From positions 124,001 through 188,000 of the forward strand of contig PYSS01000023.1 in the NCBI GenBank assembly GCA_003049465.1: DNA of 64,000 nt. The letters are read 5' to 3'. Each line of letters opens with the position of its first letter. The stretch's first letter is position 1. Positions 45,465 through 56,000 of this stretch are shown here, in pieces. Below the pieces are notes generated by a model, which saw only the letters and a list, made by a program, of their open reading frames with translations, was not told where the DNA came from and searched no databases. The DNA is from Magnaporthiopsis rhizophila (lineage: Eukaryota; Ascomycota; Sordariomycetes; Magnaporthales; Magnaporthaceae). The position numbers were made by a program, and so were the translations under genes.

Positions 45465-46776
45465 CTAGTCGCCGTTCTCCCTGGGTTCCCTGGGCTCCCT
45501 CGGCTCGCGAGGTTCCCTCTGCTGGCCGCCGCCGCCCCTGCCGCCGCCTCCGCGACCGCGACCTCCCCTGCCGCCACGGCCACCGCCGCCGCCGCGCTCG
45601 GGCTTGGCGCCATCCTCGCCTTCCTTCTTGTCGTCCTTGTCGGCCAGGTTGGCGAGTGCGAGCCGTTGGGCGAGATCGATCTGGGTGCGGATGGTATTTG
45701 CGAGGTACGAGACCATGAGGACGTCCTGGATGTGGTTGTTGAAATCGTGCTCGATGCTGGCGCCGTCGACCTTGGGGGCGAGCGAGAGGTTGTTCATGAG
45801 GTACTGGCCAATGGCGTGCGATGGCTCGCGCTCCTCGTCCAGGATGGAGCCGACGTAGTCGATGACGCGGTCGAGCGTGCCGAGCGTCTGCTCCAGCGAC
45901 CGGGCCAGGGCCTCGATGTCGGACACGACGGGGGCGGCGCGCGACTCGGCGTCGCGCGCGGCCGACATGGCCTCGAGGGCGGCGCGGTCCGACTCGCCCG
46001 CGGGGGGGACGCGATGGGGCACCTGGACGAAGAAGCACGACTCGGCGGCGCGCTCGGGGCTGGCGGCGGCGGAAGCGCTGATGTAGCAGCGCGGCTCGAC
46101 CTCGGAGCCGGGTTCGGTGCTGATGGTCAGGTGGACGGCCGGGTGCGGGTGTGTGCCCGTCTCGGGCGAGGCGAAGAAGTTCTGGATCAGAGCGCTGAAC
46201 GAGTTGAGCTCGTGCGACGTCGTGTACCAGCCCAGCAGCGCCTCACGCGGGCTGGCCTTGAGCGTCAGGGCCAGCATGTTCTTCTGGTACTCGACGTCCA
46301 CCTCGACCTGGTCCTCGTTCTCCGTGTGCGGGATCGCGAACGTGCTGCGCACCTCGACGTCGGTGCCGTCCTCGCTGCGCACGCCCACCAGCGCACCGAT
46401 CACGCGCGTCGCCTGCGTGTCGCGGTTGTCTCGGCGGACCGCATGGTCCAATATTGACAGTATGGCCTATTTGGGGAGGGGAACGAGACTGGCGTTAGGG
46501 AGAAGCGGTTCTCGTTGCTAGGGCAAAGCTGGAGGTTGGTGCTGATGAGGTAGGGACAGAAAGTAAAAAAGGTGGGGCGAATGGGAGACGATGACCATGG
46601 GCGTCAGAGACACGACTGGCGGGCGCAATGAACTCCAGTGGACGGCGCCGGCGCCGGCGACGACGTACCTGCGGCTGGATTGTGACTGTGAGGGGAGCGA
46701 CGTTGGCGTTGAAGCCCACGGCCGAGGGCGCGAGGGGCTTGGAGAGATGGAGGAAGTCGTCGTGATCTACAGCCAT
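45465..46776 (-). CDS. Translation initiation factor eIF3 subunit F
   Basis: Minus strand, exons 46776-46669 and 46466-45465, intron 202 nt (GTACGT...AATAG), 369 aa. The MPN domain spans about residues 28-160: VTIQPQ joins [12 protein letters not shown] across the intron, then [25 protein letters not shown] and [20 protein letters not shown]. As in other eIF3f proteins, the JAMM metal site is degenerate (GWYTTSHEL lacks the HxH-x7-S-x2-D pattern), so it is structural rather than a protease. A helical C-terminal region (about 220-310) follows, and the protein ends in an RGG tail and EPREPREP repeats. It works in the eIF3 complex on the 40S subunit. Divergent to utp25, with a 503-bp shared upstream region. 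Confidence 0.93.
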
Positions 46777-47279
46777 CTTGTCTGTGCCCTGGCAAAAGCA
46801 GCCACGAAAAAAAATAAGGAAAGACGGGCAGAATTGGCAAGGACAGACTCGGATCTGTGCGCCCGGGGGTAGGTAGGGTGGCCTCTGGCGGGGTTGGTCA
46901 CGGAGGCGGGCGTGCTGGTGGCTCGGCGGGATCGGGAGGGGTCGACGATATTATTCTGGCGATTCGCTGCGCCCGCATCCAAGGTGTGCGAATTTGCAAA
47001 CGAAATATTTTGGTGTTGTCCGTGGGGTGTGGGGATCCAGCCCGCCCGCTTGTGTGCGCCAGATAAGCAGAGGCTGCGATAAGAGGTGACGTTGAGCTTG
47101 GTGAGCCCACTAAATTCACAGGGGTAAGTCGCCGTCTCCACCTGGAATTTTTTCAGTCTGGGGATTCTTCACGTGTATAAGCCGTTCAAGACCGCCAATG
47201 CAATACAGCCTTCTCATGTGCCTGGGAAAAGTCGAGACTCTTTTTATTGAGTTTGATTGGGTATTTTTCGCTGACCGGT
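46777..47279. promoter_or_regulatory. Divergent promoter, eIF3f / utp25
   Basis: A 503-bp interval between opposed start codons of two ribosome/translation genes, consistent with co-regulation. No TATA box or named motif was recognised. Confidence 0.5.
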
Positions 47280-49594
47280 ATGGGTCCCAGAGGCCGCTTT
47301 GCTCCCCGAGGGGGCTCCAGGGGACGTGGCAGCAGTCGCGGCAGAGGTGGTGGACGCGGTGGAAGAGGCGACCCTAAAACCTTGATGGGCAAGCGCAGGT
47401 TTGACAGCTCACGAGTTGAAGAGAAAAAAGAGTATGTTATCACTTGCCGCAATGGCCCAATATCTTCCTGGTATACCATCTGACATATCCGCAGAGAATC
47501 CGACGATGAGTTGTCACAAGACGAGCCTCCGTCTGACGACCAAGAGTCAGGGGTAGACTCTGATTTTGAGGAGGAGGAGGAGGAAGAGGACAAGACCACA
47601 GCCCGCCCATATGTGGCCCTCCTGCGCAGCTTGACCGAGGCGTCAGGCCCCAAGGCCAAGAGGAGGAAACTGGACCACCCTGAAAAGCCAGAGGAGCCCT
47701 CAAGTGAGGATGAGGCCAAGGACGTGGATCTCGTCGAGGAGGCCGACGGTGCCGAGGAGGATGAGGATGCAGTTTCCGACTCAGACGACGAAGGCGTCCA
47801 GGATGGATCTGACCCTTTTGCCTCGCACTTCGCCGCTCCCGACGAAGCCGCAGTCACCGTGAGACTAGCAGCGATGGCGAAGAATGAATGGGCCACCAAA
47901 AAGATCGCATCCAAATCATCCAGAACCATCATAATGGCACCCAAGACCAGCCCTGACATACAAGCTTCCGCCCCAGCCTCAGTCCGAGATCCCTCCGCTC
48001 TCTGTCTCAAACCCAAGTTGAAGGAAGCAATAACTACCCAACGGCCAGAATTCGACGCCTCGGAGCAGGCACTGGCCACCCCTCTCTTCCAGTACCTCGA
48101 CACTCTCTACTGCCAACGAACGGTGGCCAACGGCGACAGCCTGAGACGCTTGGTCTGTCTTCACGCACTCAACCATGTCTTTAAGTATGTAGAAGCGTTG
48201 CCGGTTTATTTCCTCTCCTCTTCTTGGTTCAACAGCCCCCATGCTAACGACCCTCCCTTTGAAGGACCCGCGACCGGGTAATCAAGAACAGCGCCAAGCT
48301 TGCGCGAGAGGATGCAGATCCTGACCTTGAGCTGCGGGACCAAGGATTCACGCGGCCCAAGGTGCTCATGCTGCTGCCGACACGGCAGTCGTGCGCGAAG
48401 ATGGTGGACATGATGTGCTCGCTCGCCGACGTCGACCAGCAGGAGAACCGGAAGCGGTTCGACGACTCGTACGTGGAGAAGGAGGGCGGCTTCAAGGACG
48501 ACAAGCCTGCCGACTTCAAGGACCTGTTCGATGGCAACAGCGACGACATGTTCCGACTGGGCGTCAAGTTCACGCGCAAGACCATCAAGTACTTTTCCCA
48601 GTTCTACAGCTCCGACATCCTGATGGCCAGCCCCCTGGGCCTGCGCATGGCCATGGGCTCGGCCGAGGAGAAGAACGAGGACTGTGACTTCCTCAGCTCG
48701 GTCGAGGTGGTCATCGTCGACCAGGCCGACGCGATCCTGATGCAGAACTGGGAGCACGTCGAGTACATATTTGAGCACATGAACTTGCAGCCCAAGGACG
48801 CCCACGGCTGCGACTTTAGCCGCGTGCGCAGCTGGTACCTGGACGGCCAGGCCAGGCACTTTCGCCAGAACGTGGTGCTCTCGGCCTTCAATACGCCCGA
48901 GCTGTCGGAGCTCCTGCGCAGCCACTGTCACAACTGGGCCGGCCGCGCGCGCGTCCAGCCCGAGTACCAGGGCCTGATCCAGCAGCTGGGTGGCGTCGTG
49001 TCGCGCGCGCGCCAGACCTTTTCGCGCTTCGACGCGCCCTCGATCGCGGCCGAGCCCGACGCGCGCTTCGAGTACTTTGTCAAGGCAGTCGTGCCCGCGC
49101 TCGCCCGGCGCGCCGCGTCGTCGTCATCGCGGGACGGGTCCGCGGGCGGCACGCTCGTCTTCGTGCCGTCGTACATGGACTTTGTGCGCGTGCGCAACTA
49201 CTTCGCCGCCGACCCGGCCGCGGCGTCGCTGTCGTTCGGCTCCGTGTCGGACCACTCCGGGGTGGCCGAGACGTCGCGCGCCCGCTCGCACTTCCTGACG
49301 GGCCGCCACCGCGTCCTGCTCTACACGGAGCGCGCGCACCACTTTTGGCGCCACCGCATCCGGGGCGTGCGCCGCGTCGTCATGTACGGCCTGCCCGACA
49401 ACCCCGTCTTCTACCGCGAGGTCGTGGGTGGCTACCTCGGCCGCAGCGAGCAGGACGGCACCATCGAGCCGGGCCAGGGCACCGTCCGGGTCTTGTTCTC
49501 GCGCTACGACGTGATGAAGCTGGAGCGCATCGTTGGGACGCACAGGGTGGCCAAGATGCTCACCGAGAAGGGGGATACGTTTGACTTTGTGTGA
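47280..49594 (+). CDS. utp25: U3 snoRNP/SSU processome protein Utp25
   Basis: Three exons, 47280-47431, 47495-48184 and 48265-49594 (introns 63 and 80 nt), 723 aa, close to yeast Utp25 (about 720 aa). The N-terminus is an RGG-like MGPRGRFAPRGGSRGRGSS segment, followed by a long acidic stretch of E and D. The conserved core starts at LYCQRTVANGDSLRRLVCLH and continues through NHVFKTRDRVIKN, KVLMLLPTRQSC, SSDILMASPLGLRMAMG and EVVIVDQADAILMQNWEHVE. This is a degenerate helicase-like fold; the VDQADA element replaces a DEAD box. The C-terminal lobe includes LVFVPSYMDFVRVRNYF and the terminal KLERIVGTHRVAKML. It acts in early 18S pre-rRNA processing in the nucleolus. Both junctions restore frame exactly. 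Confidence 0.95.
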
Positions 49595-49769
49595 GCGTTC
49601 ACGCTGATGGTTATCCATGATTTTCATGGCTCATAATATCTGGTCGTTTATATCTTTGTACAATCAATGGCAGAAGACTTATCGGGGTGTCCCCGCTCCT
49701 TGCTCTTTTGAACGTGACCGATATACGGGTCTGAGTATAAAAGCACCCTGTTTCTCTCATATCCTTAGC

Positions 49770-50518
49770 TCATGCAACCGATGCGCGCCTCCTTTTGGGT
49801 TCGCGGGGGTTAAACACGGTCCTGAAGGCGCCAACCAGCGGGCGCTCCTTGCGCCCCGCCTCCGTGTCCACGTCGACGATGCGCACGTCGCCTGCTTGCT
49901 CGCCGAGGTCGAGCTCGGCCGTCAGCTCGACCATGCGGTCGAACTCCTCGCGCCCGCCCTTGCGGAAGCGCGTGACCTTTGCGACGTTGCGGCGCGTCAG
50001 CTCCGAGTGGGCGCGGCCCAGCTCGCGGTCGCGCGCGACGGCGGCGGCCGTCATGGCGAACCGCATGTCCATGGGCCCGTCCACCAGCTCCAGGATGGCC
50101 GAGGGCGCCTGGTCGAACGCCTTCTTGGGCTCCGTCCGTAGCACCCTCGTGTACCCGCCCTGCCGCTCGGCGTAGCGCTCGCGCAGCTCGCCAAAGACCT
50201 TGTCGATCAGCTGGTGTGGTGTCTGTTTTGGCGGTGGCGGCACGGTCAGCATGGAATGGCAGAGAGGGGGAGGCAGTATGATGAAGAGGGCCGGCTACTG
50301 ACGTATAGGATGCCCATTGCTAACCTCCTGCTCGTCTCGTTGTTCTTCTTGGCCAGCGTAATGAGCTTCTCGGCCAGCCGCTGGGCCTCCTTGGCCTTGG
50401 GGTACGTGGTCGTTATTGTCTCGTTCTTGACCAGGGACGTGACCAGATTTCGCAGTAGGGCCTGCCGATGCGCTGACGTCCGGCTCAGCGTCCGATATCT
50501 CATGAGCCCTCCCGCCAT
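49770..50518 (-). CDS. mrpl8: Mitochondrial large ribosomal subunit protein bL17m
   Basis: Minus strand, exons 50518-50303 and 50222-49770, intron 80 nt (GTCAGT...AACAG), 222 aa. The bL17 core is clear: MRYRTLSRTSAHRQALLRNL, TSLVKNETITTTYPKAKEAQ and LAEKLITLAKK, then after the intron QLIDKVFGELRERYAERQGG and YTRVLRTEP. A fungal C-terminal extension follows, ending in a basic KRRRASVA. It is part of the mitoribosomal 54S subunit; yeast MRPL8 is the counterpart. The frame is open upstream to an ATG at 50647, but MAGGLMRYR is the standard bL17 start. Tail to tail with utp25 (175 bp), head to head with mic12. Confidence 0.93.
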
Positions 50519-51319
50519 CGTGGTGTCTGTGGTGCCTCGCCGGCCGTTTGGTGGGGGTCGGTTCGGGACCGGAAGGGCGTTGGAGATGGAGGGGCCGCTG
50601 TCGGTTGTCGTAGCGTCTCGCCGAATTATCGCCCGTCGGCCGTTCAATCGGGGCGGGCGGCGACGTCGTTTGCGATTGGTTTCGGTGGCAGCTCCTCTGA
50701 AGCTTGCATCTGAGGTTGGTTGACCCGCGAAATTTTTGTCTTGGCACAGGCCTGCTAGCGACCTCGCTGGAGTAAATTGGGTGCCAAAATAATAACCGCG
50801 GAAAAGGTGCCCCTAACCAACCAACCACCAAGAAACAGAGCACCTGCAAAGAAATATCATAAATTTATTTTGAAGATTCCGTCTACCCATAAGATTCTTT
50901 TATTCCTTCCATTTTATTTACTCTGCTCCTCTGCTGCATCTGGACTTGACCCGATTCCCACCGCCCTGTCTATACCTGAGACCTTGCTATTATTTGTCGC
51001 CAATTGTATCCTGGTCCTTGCGGCTCTGCTCCGCCGCCGCCCACCTCGAACTCTTGCATTTCGTCACCACGTCACTGCATCCCGCGCCCCAACGCTAGCA
51101 CATGCTAGGTTGCTTGAGCTCTTCTTATCCTTAATTGACTTCCGGGGCGGAAAAAAAAACTGCCAGAACGACCGGGCAATCGCTTCGATGCAATAAACGA
51201 AAAGACCATCGCACGGAACCTAATTCAATTGATCACGTCACTGCCGAGGTCCATTTCCCAAGCCAACAGAAAAGCGCACCGCCAACACCACTGGCGCCCA
51301 GCGTCCCCTCTCCCAGAAA
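50519..51319. promoter_or_regulatory. Divergent promoter, mrpl8 / mic12
   Basis: About 0.8 kb between opposed starts of two mitochondrial genes. It is AT-rich in the centre (about 50,850-50,930) and C/T rich toward mic12. Shared control of mitochondrial genes is plausible but unproven; no motif was recognised. Confidence 0.5.
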
Positions 51320-52090
51320 ATGGGGTTTGTAACGGGCTTCGTAAGCGTCAAATTATTCCCTATCCGGATTAATCCCTCCATCATTCGCTAACAAAGCTCT
51401 TCTCCTCGGCAGACCGGCGGGGTGACCGTGACCCTCTCGATAGCCTGCCTCAGCGTCCTAGCGCACCAGCGCAACCGGCTGGCCCAGGGCGACGCCCTCC
51501 GATCCCAGGCCTACCTTCTCGACACCCTATCGACCCCGCAGGGTCCCCCAGGCGCACGAATCCTCGCCCCTCCGCCGCCCTCACGCGCCGAACGCGCGGC
51601 GGCCGCGCGAGCCACCCTAGCGGAGCGCGCAAAGGACCGCTGGAACTCGGAGGTGTCCAACGCCGCGCGCTGGGCGCAGGGCGCCACGGGCCCCGCGGCG
51701 GCGGCCGAGCAGATCGAGGACGCGGTCGGCAGGGTCTGGAGCCGCGCCCTGGGCGGGGGCGTCGACCAGGTCGAGGCGGTGCTGCCGGGCGCCGGGAGGG
51801 CCGAGGCCGAGACCAGCACGGATGCGGCCAGGGTGACGGTGGCGTCGCTGGTCGGCAAGGCCAGGACGGCCGTCGGGGTCACGCAGGAGAAGATCGAAGC
51901 CGCCGTGGTGGCGGCGGCGGAGTCCGCCTCTGCCGCCGCCGCCGCGCCGGGAGTGTCGCCCGTCGAGAGGGCGCTCCAGCAGCGGTACGAGAGCAGGGAG
52001 GAGATCTTTAGCAAGAGCCCGACCGAGATTATCAACGAGAGGTATCGGCCAATGGATGAGAGGGACAACACGACGCTGCGTGGGCTATAG
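51320..52090 (+). CDS. mic12: MICOS complex subunit Mic12 (Aim5)
   Basis: Two exons, 51320-51340 (21 nt) and 51413-52090, intron 72 nt with a GCTAAC branch point, 232 aa. The tiny first exon codes MGFVTGF and joins TGGVTVTLSIACLSVLAHQR to rebuild the single N-terminal membrane segment typical of fungal Mic12. The remainder is Ala-rich and amphipathic, with the conserved ERAKDRWNSEVSNAARWAQ segment and a C-terminal RYESREEIFSKSPTEIINER. Mic12 belongs to the MICOS complex at crista junctions of the inner mitochondrial membrane. Without the small exon no suitable ATG would exist, which supports the model. Confidence 0.9.
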
Positions 52091-52873
52091 CACGGGATGG
52101 CATGTACGCTTTGATTCTCATTGATGTTGGGTTTTCCAGAAGCCTCTCGATCCTCGAACAGTTTCCGGCATCAGAAATATGGTTAAAAGCCAGCGGACGA
52201 CACACAAAAATGTATGTAGAAATAAAAATCCGATAGAGATCCCTATTCCTGTTTGCCACCTTTGGGGAAGATCTGCAATGCCCAGGAGTTACGCAGCATA
52301 CACACGTATTTCTGCCAACCAAAGTCCCTACATCCATGTTGTGGCACTTGCGGGTTGGGTCTCTTTCCACGCAATCATTCATCCTTTGCCACGTCTATGA
52401 AACCGGACTCCCGGTGACTGACTTGACGTGGGTTGACTGGCGGATCAAGCGGGAACACACGTTCCGCCTCAAACCTATCATCCTTGCCTCAGTTCGTCAC
52501 CCAAAAAACTTCACCTATGCGCTCTCCAACGGATTTGTGGTTTTAAAACTGGCCACTTGTAAACCCAGCGACATTCATCTTTTCTCACCCGCGCCGTTGT
52601 GGCGGCCGTAATAGAAAGGTTATTGGACGCTGCCGTTGATTCACCCGCTCCTCCATTCTGTTCTACGTCGCATCCACAATAATCCGCAACGTTTCTCAAC
52701 GCTTGACCGACCCAGACCCAGACCCAAGCTTCTCGACCCCAGCCGGACTCCGCCGTCAACCGTTAACGCCATGCAGCCTATGCTTTCTCGGACGCTCCAA
52801 ATTCCCCGGCTCGGCTAGACTTTATCTCACTTCAGTGGCGGATCCCACTTGCCAGCCCTCCTCCGCCATCGCC
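52091..52873 (+). other. Intergenic region mic12 / uncharacterised gene
   Basis: About 0.8 kb holding the mic12 3' UTR and the promoter and leader of the following plus-strand gene. No further gene is supported; the open frame reaching upstream of 52874 has no in-frame ATG before it. Confidence 0.5.
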
Positions 52874-53583
52874 ATGGCCCGCGAGAAGTGGGAGAGGGCC
52901 AAGGAGAGATTCACGGACTGGTTCGACTACAATTACGACAGGGCCGTGAAGCGGTCGCCGGATGCCAGGTCGGCGTACAAGGAGAAGATCGAGACCAGGG
53001 AACGGTACTGGCGGGAACAGCAGGCGCTCAAGGTCCGTCGCCAGTTTGAGGACATGCAAAGGAGGGAGCTGGAGATTCAAAACTTCCTTGACGGTGAGAA
53101 ACCGGTTTTGCTTCCGCACACCTACCGCTCGGTTATTTCATCTTTTTTTGTGTGTTCACATTTCACTAACGTCGCACGTGATGCTATTCGCACTCCATCC
53201 CGCCAGAGAAGCTACCTCTTGTCCCCTCGCCGACGGAGCAGAGGTCTCCAGCGCGGGACGGCAAGGGGCGCCCGGTGCGCGTGTACGTCCCGACCGGAGC
53301 GCCCGGGCCCCAGGGCGTCCGCCCTGATCGCAACAACACTAGGATCCCCGCGCCCCGTGGCTATTTCACTCGGCCTCCTGGGCGGCGCCGCCGGTACACG
53401 TCCAGGCTGGGGACGCTGTCCGAGATGGACGAGGAAGGGGACCATGTCGAAGCGGCTGGAAGTTTCGAGGAGAATCCAGAGGGTTCAGACGCTGAGTCCG
53501 GACCTGACATCGAAGGACCCCGGACAACCGAAGACCATGGCAAAACAACTACGAGCCTCGCTGTGCGAACTCGGGAATGCTAA
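52874..53583 (+). CDS. Uncharacterised fungal protein with N-terminal charged helix
   Basis: Two exons, 52874-53093 and 53207-53583, intron 113 nt (GTGAGA...GCCAG, with CTAAC about 40 nt before the acceptor), 198 aa. I do not recognise a named family. Residues 1-75 form a highly charged helical segment (MAREKWERAKERFTDWFDYN, then AYKEKIETRERYWREQQALK and VRRQFEDMQRREL), likely a coiled coil. The second exon is Pro/Gly/Arg rich (RPVRVYVPTGAPGPQGVRPD) with an acidic, probably disordered end. No signal peptide or membrane segment. The clean splice junction (GA codon E split G|AG) and the contrast between exon composition and flanks support a real gene. Convergent with the His/Thr-rich small gene 285 bp away. 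Confidence 0.7.
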
Positions 53584-53868
53584 AACGCGTAATACCAGCT
53601 GTTCAGCACCCCAGAGTACACACTACACATTTGGACGAGCCTAACGCGGAAAACGAGCAAGTCACGGGACAAATCGATAAATGTTGAATGAATATCAAAA
53701 CGTGGTCTAGTAACTAAAAACAATATGAAAACCAGACTGCGCGCTTCGTTAATACAAAAACCAGGCGTGAAAATTCAGGCCAAAGCACCGGGTATCTCCT
53801 CCCTTCCGTCACATTGCTAATCATAACAGCCCCGTCTCTCATCCATTGAGTTTCTTGTCAAGCGCACA

Positions 53869-54147
53869 CTAGTAGTGGCGGTAGCTGCCGCGCCCGTCGG
53901 TGCCGTGCATCCTCCTAGTTCCCGCCGCCTTCTGGCCGGGGCGGCCGGTCAGGGTGCCCTTGAGCTTGAGGAGGGCGCCGCTGATCTTGTCGCCCATGGT
54001 GGCCTTGCGCTTGTGGTGATGGACGGGCCGGCGGCGACCGAAGAGGCCACGATGGCGCGTGGTGGTAGTAGTGGTGGTTGTGGTGTGGTGGTGGTGGTGC
54101 GCCGGGGCCGTGGTGTGGTGAGCGCGGCGGCGAGCGAAGAGAGGCAT
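53869..54147 (-). CDS. Small basic His/Thr-rich protein
   Basis: Minus strand, single exon, 92 aa from the ATG at 54147. It starts MPLFARRRAHH, followed by an HHHHH and a nine-residue Thr run, then RHRGLFGRRRPVHHHKRK. The second half is different and looks conserved: MGDKISGALLKLKGTLTGRP, then GQKAAGTRRMHGTDGRGS. Very basic, no membrane segment. I believe the C-terminal GDKISGA...GTRRMHGTDGRG block recurs in small fungal proteins, but I cannot name a function. The His/Thr run is encoded by a GTGGTG/TGGTTG repeat (about 54060-54105), prone to length change. An in-frame ATG at 54207 would add 20 residues. Confidence 0.65.
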   Translation of the reverse strand: MPLFARRRAHHTTAPAHHHHHTTTTTTTTTRHRGLFGRRRPVHHHKRKATMGDKISGALLKLKGTLTGRPGQKAAGTRRMHGTDGRGSYRHY

Positions 54148-56000
54148 TTTGGTTTGTTGTTTTGTTGAGGTTGTAGATGGGATGAAAAATTCTGGTTTGT
54201 TTGGCAAATTGCTTTGTTTGAGTGCTTGTCTGCAGCGGTGGAATTTTGGGATAACGGACAGGATGGCGGATATCTCACCAGGTTTATATCTTTGACGGAC
54301 TTTCTACTAGTCTACTTTTGATCTACTCACCTCAGCCCGACTTGGACCTGGTGATGGCAATAATGACATCAACTAAGATGTGCTTGGATATGTGGCTGGA
54401 GAAGAATCGACAAGATCGAACCAATCCCAGCCTCCTGCCGCCCTCCGTGATGCAGACTTTCTGCCTCAAAAAGCGTCTGAGCAGAACGGGACATGGGTCT
54501 GAATGACGGAATCGGTGGCACAGGCTGGTCTGCTGGGCCATCGGACGTGTCATTTGATAGCTCGAGACCTGTTCCATCCTCCCATCTCGCTCCGTCATAA
54601 CAGCGATCCGGGGTTGGAGCAGGACTAGGGAGGGTGACATCATGAATGCAAGGGCGATCCCGTACAGACCCTTGTCCCCTGTCCTTGGCCTGGACCCTGA
54701 TTTTCAAACCCCAATTGCCGTGCATCCCGAAAGCCAAGTGACGTCAACCCCACCCTCCGCGGGGAACCAACTGCCTTGGCGGGGTTCAACCTCGTCCGAA
54801 GACATCGCAGTCGCCGACACAAATTGAATTCTCACCTATGTGCCTACCTGCGTATCAGTCCACTTGGCCTCTAGCCATGCGGCTGGGAAGTATGGAGCAC
54901 GATTTCCGCCAGTCAGCTCATCGGAAGCGCATCCTGAGGGTGTCGAGAAAACTGGCACCTCGGCCGAGCCATCGAGATTTGGACATCGCTCTGACCAGCG
55001 CACGTCACCGTCGTCATTCCAAGCATGTCTCCAGGGACCGCGATCAGGACGGCCGTCCCATCTGTCTGTGATCGCGCGTTCCCAATAGGACTGGTATGAT
55101 GAGAGAAATGAGATGAGAAGAGAGAAAAAAAAATCGGACGAAACGCTATGAGAATAGATAGTTGAGGGACGCGATTCTATACGTGAGGGTCTGGAATCAC
55201 ATCTCCACGGCCTTTTGGAGACTCAAGCTGACGCGCGCCTTCCTTCCCCAGCCCGTGATTCTACCCAACACGTCCTCGGGCGAGAGCCCGGGTACCTACG
55301 CGAAGGATGTATCGACAGCCAGGATTGGCTCACTTTGAATACAATGGTGGGCTTGCAATTACCGTCCGTAGAGTAGGAGTCGAGTGTTACGGGCGTAAGG
55401 TTAATTAACCTCCTGGTGTAGGATCTCCCATCTCGTACCGAACGTCGTGGCTAGGTTGTTGCCCGCTGGGGAACACTCGAGTCCCAGGCTCGCCGCTGTG
55501 AGGTGGAGCCCGGACGAAGGTTCCATCTTGTCTCGCTGAGGAAGGGACAAACGGCTTAGAGATGGAGTCATCTCAACGCCTGTCTAATTTATTGCGCACG
55601 CGTGTCCCTTGATGGCCGCCCAAGGCTCCACTTCTGCCTGCGGTTTTTCGACCAGAGCCACCAAGGCAAGCGGGCTCACCCGAGGGACGCGGGAAAAATT
55701 CACTTTTTTTACTCGGCCGTCAAGAAAATCTGAGGCCTGGCTGGTCAACCCTCCCTCCACCGCCGCACCCACTCTTTGTCCAAGCGCCCTCCCCTCGCCG
55801 CCATTCCCACCTCACCCGCCTTGGTTCCTCTAGTCGCCTGGGCTTGCGCTCTCCTCCAACAGGCGGCCGTCCTCGTCAGCATGAGGCCGCATCACCAGAT
55901 ATTGTTTCTCAGGAAGCCTCCAGCTGTAGCACATAGCCTCTGATCCGACTGCCAGGCTTTTTTCTTTCCTGCTCTTGCCCCTTCTTGGGCGTTTCTTGAT
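54148..56000. other. Intergenic region upstream of Ser-rich unknown gene
   Basis: About 1.85 kb between divergent starts. No supportable gene: open frames are short and lack protein-like composition. It should hold the promoters of both neighbours. A C-rich segment (55,740-55,835) lies about 200 bp before the next start. Confidence 0.5.

Noticed and set aside
45666..46457. 263-codon frame antisense to eIF3f
   Set aside because: Shadow frame in GC-rich coding sequence.
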